NCBI GenBank assembly: GCA_016212525.1 | Contig: JACRGD010000005.1 | Span: 216,304-280,303 of the forward strand | DNA length: 64,000 nucleotides | Direction: 5' to 3' | Origin: Microcaldota archaeon | GTDB taxonomy: Archaea; Micrarchaeota; Micrarchaeia; Anstonellales; Bilamarchaeaceae | Shown: piece by piece, positions 26,369 to 35,336 of the stretch | Layout: every line of letters begins with the position of its first letter | Numbering within the stretch: the first letter of the stretch is position 1 | The notes under the pieces: model-generated | Seen by the model: only the letters and a program-made list of their open reading frames with translations | Told to the model about the DNA's origin: nothing | The model's database searches: none | Position numbers and translations under genes: made by a program

Positions 26369-28348
26369 ATGATTGATCTATCCATTCAAACTGTTCCGGT
26401 TCTTTTGTTTGTGTTGGGATTTTTCTCCCTGGGCGCATTGTTTTCACTAATTTTAGGCCGCAATGGTTCTTTGGTGCGCTTGCTGGGTCTGGGTTTTTGT
26501 ATTTTGGGTTCTTTGGCTGGAATTGTTGCGGGGGTTCTTCCTCTGCTTGGTCAAGCATCTAATCCGCTTACTATCGCTGTTCTTCCCTTTGTGGGTTCGC
26601 TATCCTTTCACCTAGATTCTCTCTCAGGTCTCTTTGTTGCAATGATCTCTTTGGTGAGTACGGCTGTTTGTATTTACTCTTTTTCTTATATTTTAGAATA
26701 TGAATCAAAGGGTTACTCTCTAGGTCGACTTCTGTTCCTCATCAACATCTTCGTTTTGTCTATGATTTTGGTTGTTACTGCTCAAAACGGTCTTCTCTTT
26801 ATGGTATTTTGGGAAATAATGGCAATGAGTTCCTTCTTTCTTGTTATCTATGAACAAAAAAGTGAAGCTGTCAAATCCGCCGGTCTTCTCTACCTTATCA
26901 TAGCTCATGTTGGTGCAGCGTTTTTGATTATGATGTTTTTGGCGTTTGCCGGAGCTTCGGGAAGTTTTGACTTCTCATCGTTTTCGCACGGAAACTTTAC
27001 TCCTTTATTGGCCAATGTGATCTTTGTTTTTGCTCTTTTGGGCTTCGGTTCTAAGGCAGGTATAATTCCTCTGCATGTTTGGCTACCTCAAGCACATCCC
27101 CAGGCACCAAGTAATATCTCTGCCTTGATGTCTGGTGTAATGTTGAAGGTTGCCATATATGGGTTAATTCGTGTTTTGTTTGATTTTTTGGGTGGCTTTG
27201 GGATCCCAACTTCGTGGGGTGTATTGGTTCTAGTTCTCGGTATGATGTCTTCTCTTTTGGGCGTTCTTTATGCTCTAGGTCAACGTGATATAAAACGACT
27301 TCTTGCAATGAGCAGTATTGAGAATATTGGTATTATTTTCCTGTCTTTGGGTGCTGCGCTTTTGTTACATTCGATTGGTCAAAATGCACTCGCGTCCGTT
27401 GCTTTATTTGCAGCTCTTTTCCATTCTCTAAACCATGCCTTCTTCAAGAGCTTGCTTTTCATGGGTGCCGGTGCGGTTGCTCATGTTACTCATACTCGTG
27501 ATATGGAAAAATTGGGCGGACTAGTAAAACTAATGCCTCTAACCGCAGTCTTATTCTTTATCGGTGCCCTTTCGATTTCTGCAGTTCCTCCCTTTAACGG
27601 ATTTGCAAGCGAATGGGTTACCTTCCAGGTGCTTATTACCGCAGCTCTTGGTTCGGGTCCTCTGACTCTTCTATTTGGTTTAAGTGCAGTTGCTCTTGCG
27701 ATTACGGGCGCTCTTGCTTTGGCTGTTTTTGTAGAATCCTTTGGAATTGTGTTCTTGGGTATGCCCAGAACTCATAGTGCATCTGAGGCCAAAGAAGTTC
27801 CAAGTACGATGCTTCTTGGTATGGGTCTGATGGCAGTGTTCTGTATTTTGGCCGGTGTGTTTCCCATCTATACTTCAACGTTTATTTCTGCTGCTGTTTC
27901 TTCTACTGTCCTTAGTGACACTCATCTGATTCCAGCAAATTTATCTACTCTGCCAAATTTTGAAATCCTTATTTTACTGGCTTTGTTTGCTGGCTTGGCT
28001 CTTTTGGTTTACTTCATATCCAAAACGTTATTTGGGAATCCAAATGAGACCAAAATAACTTGGGATTGCGGTTTCTACCAAGTAACTCCAAGGATGCAAT
28101 ATGGAGCTATTGGTTTTTCTATGCCCGTTAGGCGTGTTTTTGCAAAACTTACTAATCCCTTCGACAAATCTTCTGTTGGATTGAGTTTTGATGTTTTTGA
28201 TGATCTGATTTATCAGCCTATTAATCGAGTCTTCCTTCACGTTTCGTCTCTTACTCGGCTCGTACATACTGGCCAGCTTTCTACCTATCTGTTCTACCTT
28301 GTATTTACTCTGCTAGGTATTCTGATCTATGCAGTTTTCTTAATGTGA
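26369..28348 (+). CDS. hyfB: Antiporter-like membrane subunit HyfB-like (NuoL/M family)
   Basis: Proton/ion-pumping membrane subunit of group 4 hydrogenase-like complexes. 659 aa, about 15 or more membrane segments. Pumping residues are in place: the glutamate in VFWEIMAMSS and lysines in GFGSKAGIIPLHVWLPQAHPQAP and in GVMLKVAIYG. The C-terminal WDCGFYQVTPRMQYGAIGF motif is typical of HycC/HyfB rather than NuoL. The start at 26369 has GGAAGGT 6 nt upstream; a TTG at 26354 is a false start. First gene of the operon hyfB, hyfCE, hyfF, hyfG, hyfI. Confidence 0.88.
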   Translation: MIDLSIQTVPVLLFVLGFFSLGALFSLILGRNGSLVRLLGLGFCILGSLAGIVAGVLPLLGQASNPLTIAVLPFVGSLSFHLDSLSGLFVAMISLVSTAVCIYSFSYILEYESKGYSLGRLLFLINIFVLSMILVVTAQNGLLFMVFWEIMAMSSFFLVIYEQKSEAVKSAGLLYLIIAHVGAAFLIMMFLAFAGASGSFDFSSFSHGNFTPLLANVIFVFALLGFGSKAGIIPLHVWLPQAHPQAPSNISALMSGVMLKVAIYGLIRVLFDFLGGFGIPTSWGVLVLVLGMMSSLLGVLYALGQRDIKRLLAMSSIENIGIIFLSLGAALLLHSIGQNALASVALFAALFHSLNHAFFKSLLFMGAGAVAHVTHTRDMEKLGGLVKLMPLTAVLFFIGALSISAVPPFNGFASEWVTFQVLITAALGSGPLTLLFGLSAVALAITGALALAVFVESFGIVFLGMPRTHSASEAKEVPSTMLLGMGLMAVFCILAGVFPIYTSTFISAAVSSTVLSDTHLIPANLSTLPNFEILILLALFAGLALLVYFISKTLFGNPNETKITWDCGFYQVTPRMQYGAIGFSMPVRRVFAKLTNPFDKSSVGLSFDVFDDLIYQPINRVFLHVSSLTRLVHTGQLSTYLFYLVFTLLGILIYAVFLM

Positions 28349-28357
28349 GTGATTCTT

Positions 28358-30007
28358 ATGGTTGTCTCTCTTAACACAATTTTAGTTGCTATTGGGCAAT
28401 TGTTGTTTTTTTTCGGTCTTTCTCCTCTATTGGTAGGAATAATCCGAAAAGTAAAAGCCCGTTTTCAGGCTCGTCAGGGTGCATCTATCTTCCAACCCTA
28501 CTTTGACCTAATAAAATTCTTAATGAAGGGTTCAGTTAAGAGCAATGTCGCTTCTTGGATTTTTGATCTTTCGCCAATTTTGAATTTTGCGTGTGTTGCT
28601 GTGGCTGCAATTTTACTCCCCATCTTTAGTGGTGAAACACTGCTTCCTTCGAACCTTATCGTATTCATTTATCTGTTTGCAATAGGGCGCTTCCTTATGA
28701 CTTTGAGTGGTCTTGATGCCGGAAGTGCCTTTGGAGGGCTTGGTTCAAGTCGTGAGATGCTTTTGGCGGGAATAATAGAGCCTGCTATGATTATTCTTTG
28801 TTTGTTTTTAGCTGTCTCTCCTATTTCTGGCCTTGATGTTCATGCCATTTTCTTGACTACTACTTCCAATTGGCCTCTTTCCCTACTATCTCCCCAATCT
28901 GGTCTTGCTGCGCTGGCCCTTTTCATAATTATCCTTGCAGAAATGAAAAGAATTCCATTTGATAATCCAGCAACTCATCTTGAATTGACTATGGTTCATG
29001 AAGCTATGATTTTGGAAAATTCGGGTCCTAATTTGGCCCTTATGGAGTGGAGTAATTGGACAAAAATGTTCCTCTTCTTTGCTCTGTTTACTGGTCTTTT
29101 CCTTCCTCTCTCTTCTTACTGGTCTTCCTACACTTCTGTAGCTTTGGTTCTTTTATCCTCCATGGTTCTCTCTATTCTAGTTGCATCTATAGAAAGCATG
29201 GTTGTGAAGGTGCGACTTTTCCGGGTACCTGAACTTTTGACATTTGCACTCATTTGTGCACTCCTGGCTTTTCTTTCATCAAAATACCCTTCTTCCGGGG
29301 GCTCTAAGAGTATTGAAATTTTACTTTCAATAGTTATGTTACTATCATCTGTGGTATTTCTCTTAAGTGCGAATCTTATGCGCAGATTAAAGTTATTTTT
29401 CATTGGTAGTCTTTCTTTGTGTCTGATCCTCTCACTTGTTGCTCTTTCAGAGGGGTCCTTTGACACTTATTTCCGACTTGGTTCGGCAGTTCTTCTTAAG
29501 CTCGTAGTGGCGCCTATTTTGCTCCTTATGATATTCAAAAGCATATCAGAAAAATCAAAGTCAGCTCAATTTAATGTTTCTAAAAAAATCTCTCATAGTT
29601 TTTCAAAAACGTTCCATTTAGATCCTATTTCACTTGCTCCGGCGTCGAGTTTTGGGCCGATGGTATTGGCAGGTTTATTAATTTTATTGTCCTTTGTGAT
29701 CTCTAATATATTTGGACTTTCAAATATTTTATTCCCAATTTCTCTTTCAATAATCTTTATTGGTCTTTTGATTCTTACGGTAAAGACTCATTTGTTATTA
29801 CAGCTGTTTGGTCTTCTTATTCTCGAAAATGGCATCGTCCTTCTTTCCCTAGCTGTGCCTTCTGAAATACCTTTTGTTGGTGAAGCTACTGCTTTGATGG
29901 ATGGTGTTATTCTTGTTTCAGTTGCAGTTGCACTGATTCTTAAGACCAAAGAAACCTCGGGAACTCTGGACTCTAGAGAATTGAGTGAATTATCTGAAAA
30001 AAGGTGA
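28358..30007 (+). CDS. Fused HyfC (NuoH-like) and HyfE (NuoK-like) membrane subunit
   Basis: 549 aa. Residues 1 to about 310 are HyfC-like: an RQGASIFQPYFDLIKFL motif, GLGSSREMLLAGIIEPA and EMKRIPFDNPATHLELTMVHEAM, the loop that in complex I contacts the soluble arm. Residues about 320-549 are HyfE-like with a LLILENGIVLLSLA segment containing the conserved membrane glutamate. The two are separate genes in E. coli hyf. The membrane junction lies around residues 310-330 with no stop or frameshift visible. Start at 28358 with GTGAT overlapping the hyfB stop. Confidence 0.82.
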   Translation: MVVSLNTILVAIGQLLFFFGLSPLLVGIIRKVKARFQARQGASIFQPYFDLIKFLMKGSVKSNVASWIFDLSPILNFACVAVAAILLPIFSGETLLPSNLIVFIYLFAIGRFLMTLSGLDAGSAFGGLGSSREMLLAGIIEPAMIILCLFLAVSPISGLDVHAIFLTTTSNWPLSLLSPQSGLAALALFIIILAEMKRIPFDNPATHLELTMVHEAMILENSGPNLALMEWSNWTKMFLFFALFTGLFLPLSSYWSSYTSVALVLLSSMVLSILVASIESMVVKVRLFRVPELLTFALICALLAFLSSKYPSSGGSKSIEILLSIVMLLSSVVFLLSANLMRRLKLFFIGSLSLCLILSLVALSEGSFDTYFRLGSAVLLKLVVAPILLLMIFKSISEKSKSAQFNVSKKISHSFSKTFHLDPISLAPASSFGPMVLAGLLILLSFVISNIFGLSNILFPISLSIIFIGLLILTVKTHLLLQLFGLLILENGIVLLSLAVPSEIPFVGEATALMDGVILVSVAVALILKTKETSGTLDSRELSELSEKR

Positions 30008-30012
30008 ATTAC

Positions 30013-31476
30013 ATGCTTGAACTAATCATATTTGCTCCTCTGATATTTGGTCTATTGGCGTATCTGCTATCTTCACGTCCACGTATGGCAGAATATCTGG
30101 CGCTTTTAGGTTCTTTATTGTCTTTAGGTTTTGCTCTTCTTTCTGTTTATTCATATATCCCCTTTGTAACAACTGTTACTGATTTCTATGGCCTACTACA
30201 CTTTGATGCAATGTCTGCATTTTTCACTCTTATAACTGCTCTTGTTTCTCCACTTGTTTTCTTCTATTCCATAGGATATATGCGGGTGGAAGTTGCACAC
30301 AAGGAAGTTGACGAGCGGACTCTTGGAAAATATTATGCCCTCTTAAGTCTCTTTTTGTCTGCTATGTTTGCGGCTACTTTGGCTTCAAATTTTCTTGTGA
30401 TCTGGGGTGCTATTGAGGCAACTACTCTGGCATCGGCATTTTTGATTAGCTTTTATAATACTCCAGAATCCGTTGAAGCTTCCTGGAAATTCTTTGTTAT
30501 TAATTCGGTCGGAATAACTGTTGCCTTTATTGGAATTTTACTGCTGGGTATGGGACTATCGCATGGTGGTGTCATCAGTTTAGATTTAGATTCGTTGATT
30601 AGTTCGGCAACTATCGTAGATCCTCTGATTCTTAAGGTGGCGATTGTTTTCATCTTTATTGGTTTTGGAACAAAAGTTGGTTTTGTTCCCTTACATGCGT
30701 GGTTGCCAGATGCCCACAGTCAGGCTCCAACTCCAGTTAGTGCTCTTCTTTCGGGTGTTCTTCTAAATGTTGCACTATATGCCATTATCCGTACTTATCA
30801 GATAGTTCTTCCAAACTCCGAACTTGCAAGTTTCGTATCCTCTCTTTTCCTATTTTTTGGTACTCTCTCTCTTGGTTTTGCAGCAATGCGTCTCTATCAT
30901 CAAAAGAACCTCAAACGTCTCCTTGCATATTCAAGTATTGAGAATATGGGAGTTGTCGCACTTGCATTGGGCTTTGGGGGTTCGATTGGATTCTTCGCTG
31001 CGTTTTTCCACCTATTATCTCATTCCCTTGCAAAACCACTCGCTTTCCTTGTTGGGGGTATTGTAACTACTGCATATCATACAAAAGACATCGACAAAAT
31101 CAAGGGTGCAGGCGATTCGATTCCCCTGTTTGGTACCTTGCTTATGCTTGTTCTCCTCGGAGTTGCCGGTAACATTCCGTTTGGTACTTTCTTTTCCGAA
31201 ATAGCACTCATAGCAGCTGGTTTCTCTTCGGGTAATTATCTTTTGGTTTTACTTGTAGTTGTCTTTATCATTGCTGCCTTTGGTAGTATGCTTCTTAAGA
31301 GTCTTGAAATGATTATTGGTCCAAAGGTTGAAAGCGCGGCTTCGTTTAAGCCTGATCTTACTATGGCAATGGCAACTGTGATTTTGATGTTGTTGGTTTT
31401 GGTTGCTGCATTTGCACCCCCAGCTCAACTTCTTTCTATTATTCAATTATCTATCAAGGCACTTGGAGGTATGTGA
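30013..31476 (+). CDS. hyfF: Antiporter-like membrane subunit HyfF-like (NuoM/N family)
   Basis: 487 aa, about 14 membrane segments. The second pump module of the complex: glutamate in VIWGAIEATTLASAFLI, lysine in GFGTKVGFVPLHAWLPDAHSQAP, and SGVLLNVALYAIIRTY with asparagine where HyfB has a lysine. The IEATTL form marks it as HyfF rather than NuoM. Start at 30013 with GGTGA 5 nt upstream overlapping the previous stop. Stop is one base before the hyfG start. Confidence 0.88.
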   Translation: MLELIIFAPLIFGLLAYLLSSRPRMAEYLALLGSLLSLGFALLSVYSYIPFVTTVTDFYGLLHFDAMSAFFTLITALVSPLVFFYSIGYMRVEVAHKEVDERTLGKYYALLSLFLSAMFAATLASNFLVIWGAIEATTLASAFLISFYNTPESVEASWKFFVINSVGITVAFIGILLLGMGLSHGGVISLDLDSLISSATIVDPLILKVAIVFIFIGFGTKVGFVPLHAWLPDAHSQAPTPVSALLSGVLLNVALYAIIRTYQIVLPNSELASFVSSLFLFFGTLSLGFAAMRLYHQKNLKRLLAYSSIENMGVVALALGFGGSIGFFAAFFHLLSHSLAKPLAFLVGGIVTTAYHTKDIDKIKGAGDSIPLFGTLLMLVLLGVAGNIPFGTFFSEIALIAAGFSSGNYLLVLLVVVFIIAAFGSMLLKSLEMIIGPKVESAASFKPDLTMAMATVILMLLVLVAAFAPPAQLLSIIQLSIKALGGM

Positions 31477-31477
31477 A

Positions 31478-33034
31478 ATGGATGCTAACATTATGCAATT
31501 TGAAAAAAAATTGAGGTCTAGTTCGACTTACAAAAAGTTTGATGTTTCTGATGATGGTTCAGTTCTGCGCTTGGAAGTTTCTCCTTCGGATATGATTTCC
31601 TTATCTAAGGATTGTGTTTCTGCCGGTGCCCTTTATGATTCGGCATTTATTTCTTTGGGAAAAAATTCATCCTTCACTACTTATTATGTATTTAGAGTTC
31701 CTGAATTGCCCCGTATTTTGGTTTTAGTTGCAAATGGCAAAGAATTCCATTCCATCACTTCCGCTGTTCCTGCTGCTATTTTAGATGAACGGAAAATGCA
31801 GGATCTTACTGGTCTTAAGCTCCAAGGAATTCCTGATTCTCGGGCATTGATATTCCATCCAGAAGCTGGACTTCCAAAATCCCGACCACTAAATCCGGGT
31901 TGCGGTTTTGAATCAATGCAGAAAGACTATCCCATGGTTGGAACTGGTGCTGAGGGCGAATTTGAAATTCCGGTTGGTCCTGTTCATGCCGGTATTATAG
32001 AACCTGGCCACTTCCGTTTCCAGGTCGTTGGCGAACCAATCTTAAAATTGGAAGCCCGTCTTTTCTTTCTCCACAGGGGTTTGGAAAACATCGCAGAAGG
32101 AAAATCCTATTCCGAGGCTGTACCTCTGGTAGAGCAGATTGCAGGTGATGAAACCATTGCAAATACTGTTGCATATGTCCAGGCAGTCGAATCATTTCAG
32201 GGAATGAAAGTTCCAACTCGTGCTAAATATATTCGTACTATTCTTATGGAATTAGAGCGCATCTACAGTCATTTGGCCGATCTTGGAGGCATGCCTACTG
32301 ATGTCGGTTTTTATTTGGCCGCCTCACGGTTTGCAATTTTGAGAGAATCTATGATGCGTCTAAATATGGATCTCACCGGGAGCCGTTTCCTTCGGGGTAT
32401 TTGCACTGTCGGTGGACTTATTCGGGATTTAGATGATCAAAAGATTCAGGAAGTTTCTTCCAAGCTTCATTCATTCCTATCTAATCTGGATGCCATTGAG
32501 GTAGCGACTCTCTCATCATCTACTTTTATTGATCGGGCATATTCTACCGGGACCGTTCCAAATGCTCTTGCAACTGAACTTGCCCTAGTTGGCCCTGCTG
32601 CTCGCGCTGCGGGTGTCTCGTGCGATGTTCGAATTCAATTCCCTTATGCTGCATATGATGAAGTTCATGTTATGGAAGCTATCGAGCGCGATGGAGATGT
32701 TCTTTCGCGGTTTTTAGTTAAAATCAACGAAGTCAAGGTTTCGGCTGCAATTGTCTTGGAATTAATCGAGAAACTAAAACCCGGTCCGATCATGACCACC
32801 GAATCTGCTCCTAAGTCTGACTTTTTGGGCTTTGGATGGTCCGAAGCTCCAAGGGGTTCGTGTATGTTCATGGTCGAGGGAACTTCTAACGGTCGAATAA
32901 AGCGCCTCGCGGTTCGTACTGCGTCGTTCAAGAATTGGCGTGCTGCAGAAAAGGCTGTTCTGGGTAACATCGTTCCTGATTTCCCGCTTGTAAATAAAAG
33001 TTTCAACCTTGCCTATGCAGGTAATGATCTCTAA
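31478..33034 (+). CDS. hyfG: Hydrogenase large-subunit-like protein lacking NiFe cysteines (HyfG-like)
   Basis: 518 aa: a NuoC-like N-terminal domain (about residues 1-140) fused to a NuoD/large-subunit-like domain. The latter has GPVHAGIIEPGHFRFQVVGE and HRGLE, as in HyfG/HycE. The first NiFe motif (R-x-C-G-x-C in active enzymes) reads QIAGDETIA, and the second (D-P-C-x-x-C at the C-terminus) reads SFNLAYAGNDL. No cysteine occupies any of the four ligand positions, and no maturation tail follows. It is therefore not a NiFe hydrogenase; it resembles Ehr-type relatives or complex I NuoCD. GGAGGT lies 7 nt upstream of the start. Confidence 0.85.
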   Translation: MDANIMQFEKKLRSSSTYKKFDVSDDGSVLRLEVSPSDMISLSKDCVSAGALYDSAFISLGKNSSFTTYYVFRVPELPRILVLVANGKEFHSITSAVPAAILDERKMQDLTGLKLQGIPDSRALIFHPEAGLPKSRPLNPGCGFESMQKDYPMVGTGAEGEFEIPVGPVHAGIIEPGHFRFQVVGEPILKLEARLFFLHRGLENIAEGKSYSEAVPLVEQIAGDETIANTVAYVQAVESFQGMKVPTRAKYIRTILMELERIYSHLADLGGMPTDVGFYLAASRFAILRESMMRLNMDLTGSRFLRGICTVGGLIRDLDDQKIQEVSSKLHSFLSNLDAIEVATLSSSTFIDRAYSTGTVPNALATELALVGPAARAAGVSCDVRIQFPYAAYDEVHVMEAIERDGDVLSRFLVKINEVKVSAAIVLELIEKLKPGPIMTTESAPKSDFLGFGWSEAPRGSCMFMVEGTSNGRIKRLAVRTASFKNWRAAEKAVLGNIVPDFPLVNKSFNLAYAGNDL

Positions 33035-33047
33035 AGAGGTGTAATCT

Positions 33048-33584
33048 ATGTTTGGTATCTCATCTTTTTTCGGCAAACACTGCGATCTTATAACTGAGGA
33101 TTCTTCGGACCCGCAGATAAAGGAGTTAGCTCGCTTACTTAAGGCCCGCTCTTCATCCCCATTTGCTCGTTCTATTCATGTGCGAATGGTTGATGCTGGC
33201 TCATCTAATGATGTGGAGCTGGAAGAAGGTCTTACTGGAAGTCCGCAGGTCGATGCAGAGCGATTCGGGATTCACTTTGTGGCATCTCCCCGTCATGCCG
33301 ATGTTTTGATCGTAAGTGGACCTGTAACTGTCAATGCAAAACTCTCTGTAAAAAAGACTTATGAGGCAATGGCACATCCAAAAGCAGTTGTTGCTGCTGG
33401 CGATGGTGCGTGTACTGGTGGTCTGTTTTCTGGTGGCTATGCAATTGCAGGTACTGGTGCAGTTAGTGAGGTTATTCCCGTCGATGTTTGCGTTCCTGGT
33501 AATCCTCCTTCTCCATATGCAATTATAATTGGTATTTTGAAGGCTGGCGAAGCCATCCAACAAAAATCGAAAACCTCTCGTTAA
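33048..33584 (+). CDS. hyfI: NuoB/HyfI-like small subunit with degenerate iron-sulfur site
   Basis: 178 aa. The fold markers ERFGIHFVASPRHADVLIVSGPVT, AMAHPKAVVAAGDGAC and IPVDVCVPGNPPSPYAI place it in the NuoB/HycG family, which holds the 4Fe-4S cluster next to the active or quinone site. The ligands are gone: GSCNGC is replaced by GSSNDV; the third cysteine position aligns with glycine in GDGACTGG (a cysteine sits two residues later); PGCPP is PGNPP. Last gene of the operon; no NuoI/HyfH ferredoxin gene follows. Confidence 0.83.
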   Translation: MFGISSFFGKHCDLITEDSSDPQIKELARLLKARSSSPFARSIHVRMVDAGSSNDVELEEGLTGSPQVDAERFGIHFVASPRHADVLIVSGPVTVNAKLSVKKTYEAMAHPKAVVAAGDGACTGGLFSGGYAIAGTGAVSEVIPVDVCVPGNPPSPYAIIIGILKAGEAIQQKSKTSR

Positions 33585-33636
33585 TTTCTCTCTTTTATCT
33601 ATTTTTGTTTTATTCTTCCTTTTCCAAGCACTTTCC

Positions 33637-34122
33637 CTATATTTTGGTTTCCTTTACTTCCCTGGCCATCTTATCTGCGTAATTTTTTAGTTTCGTTGCT
33701 ACTTCTGGGTATTTTATCGATAGGATTCTGGCTGCAAGAATTCCTGCATTTTTGGCGTTTCCTATTCCTACTGTCGCTACTGGAATCCCACCTGGCATCT
33801 GTACTATTGAAAGTAATGAGTCCATTCCGTGAAGTGCCTTTGATTCGATGGGGACTCCTATTACTGGCAATGTTGTAATTGCTGCCGCAACTCCTGGAAG
33901 ATGTGCTGCTCCGCCCGCCCCACAAATCAAAACCTCAAACCCGCGTCCTTTTGCGGCCTTTACATATTCAAAAAGAAGATCTGGTGCGCGATGGGCCGAA
34001 ATAACTCTCATTTCACAAGCTACTCCGAATTCTTCTAAGCTTTTCTGGGCTTCTTTCATGGTTTCCAGGTCGCTTTTGCTTCCCATTATTATTCCAACTA
34101 GGGGTTTTTTTGATTCGGACAT
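33637..34122 (-). CDS. purE: N5-CAIR mutase, purine biosynthesis
   Basis: Converts N5-carboxyaminoimidazole ribonucleotide to CAIR in de novo purine synthesis. The signature [31 protein letters not shown] and the [12 protein letters not shown] segment are all present. 161 aa, class I PurE length. It ends just after the hydrogenase-like operon, convergent with it. No purK is seen in the window, so whether it is the class I (PurK-dependent) or the class II form is not settled by context. Confidence 0.94.
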   Translation of the reverse strand: MSESKKPLVGIIMGSKSDLETMKEAQKSLEEFGVACEMRVISAHRAPDLLFEYVKAAKGRGFEVLICGAGGAAHLPGVAAAITTLPVIGVPIESKALHGMDSLLSIVQMPGGIPVATVGIGNAKNAGILAARILSIKYPEVATKLKNYADKMAREVKETKI

Positions 34123-34184
34123 AAATAGAAAAGGGTGAAAAGAAATAAATTACTGCTCTTTATTTATGACTCTATACACGTTCT

Positions 34185-35336
34185 CTATCCGAGAATTCTT
34201 ACTACTGGATCGTAAGCGATCATTTCGTCTATGCCAAGATATTCATTAGAAACTCGCATTTCCCGTCCATCAAATCCAATTAATGAAATAGTGCTTCCTT
34301 CTTGAGTTAGTTCTCTGATTTCATCTATTCCCACTAATGCCTTCGCAGTTGCTCTTGCATTAACTAATGTTAGCTCCGTATCTAGACAGACCATGTGCCT
34401 GCTTTCTTTTACTCCACCTACATGTCTTCCTGCATATACTATTGATCCTGCATCATCAGAAGATAGTTCTACTCCTTGTTCAGTGTGTGCTACCGTTACG
34501 CTAAATCCCTGATTTGGAAACAGTCTGAACAAATATCTTGGTCCATCTGGGGTTAGTGGTGCCAATCGTGCATCTACGCAACAGACTCCCCCTAATTCCA
34601 AGTGCGGGTGATATGGGTCAAGTATTTTTCTCAATTTAAATGGATCATAAGCAAAAATTGCATGTGCATAATGTCTGTCTAATGGCATTTGCTCGTCTCT
34701 TGCCATTCTGATGACTTTTGCCAGTTGTCTATTTAATTCTCTTAATTTTATGTGTTCTTTAATTGATCTATACTCTTTTGGCCTATTCATGGCAACTGTA
34801 TTGATACCATTTCCGCATACTGCTGCGATAACTACTATGTGTTTTCTATCAATTATTTCTCGCAATTCAGGATCGTCCAATATTTTTTGCGCTTGGTACT
34901 GTGCATTTATCATTTCTGCCTCAGGAGATTCACGTCCACATACTTCTGGAGTTATCCTTTCCACTAGCTTATTGACTATTTTAGGTTCTCCTGGTATCGT
35001 TCCCCCATTTTCTACTGCTATCTTTTTTGCTGCTACGGCTCCACATTTAAAAAGTCCTCCGTGGCCCATTATTAAGAATGGGCTAGTGGGGACCAATTGC
35101 TCAAGTATTCGTTTTATCTCTCTTCTGTTTCCGTTTGTAAGATCTGCTGCTTGACCTGCTATTCTAATGAATGATCCGCCGCTTAAAATTGAGGGTCTAT
35201 CCCTCGCTGCAAATCCATCTGTTCTACTTGCAAACCCATCTACTAATACTCCGAGTGATTCAAAAGTTGAAATTCTACTTTGACAACGAATCCTTTCTCT
35301 TACTTCAGGGATATTTACTTTTCTTAGGTTTGACAT
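34185..35336 (-). CDS. Beta-carbonic-anhydrase-like protein, apparently duplicated and rearranged
   Basis: 383 aa, not a standard family member. Residues about 28-185 read like a beta-carbonic anhydrase: FIRIAGQAADLTN (compare R-N-A-G-N), LIMGHGGLFKCGAVAA (zinc His and Cys, with a longer spacing than the usual H-x-x-C), and AQYQAQKILDDPELREII. The first zinc motif C-x-D-x-R is replaced here by GFASR. A second half from about residue 245 begins with CCVDARLAP, a good C-x-D-x-R match, followed by LFRLFPNQG. Whether the two halves build one zinc site is inference. The ATG follows GAGGGG with a 6-nt gap. Function unknown. Confidence 0.55.
   Translation of the reverse strand: MSNLRKVNIPEVRERIRCQSRISTFESLGVLVDGFASRTDGFAARDRPSILSGGSFIRIAGQAADLTNGNRREIKRILEQLVPTSPFLIMGHGGLFKCGAVAAKKIAVENGGTIPGEPKIVNKLVERITPEVCGRESPEAEMINAQYQAQKILDDPELREIIDRKHIVVIAAVCGNGINTVAMNRPKEYRSIKEHIKLRELNRQLAKVIRMARDEQMPLDRHYAHAIFAYDPFKLRKILDPYHPHLELGGVCCVDARLAPLTPDGPRYLFRLFPNQGFSVTVAHTEQGVELSSDDAGSIVYAGRHVGGVKESRHMVCLDTELTLVNARATAKALVGIDEIRELTQEGSTISLIGFDGREMRVSNEYLGIDEMIAYDPVVRILG

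Noticed and set aside
26369-33584. Active group 4 NiFe hydrogenase
   Set aside because: All four NiFe cysteines are missing in the large subunit, and no maturation genes are present.
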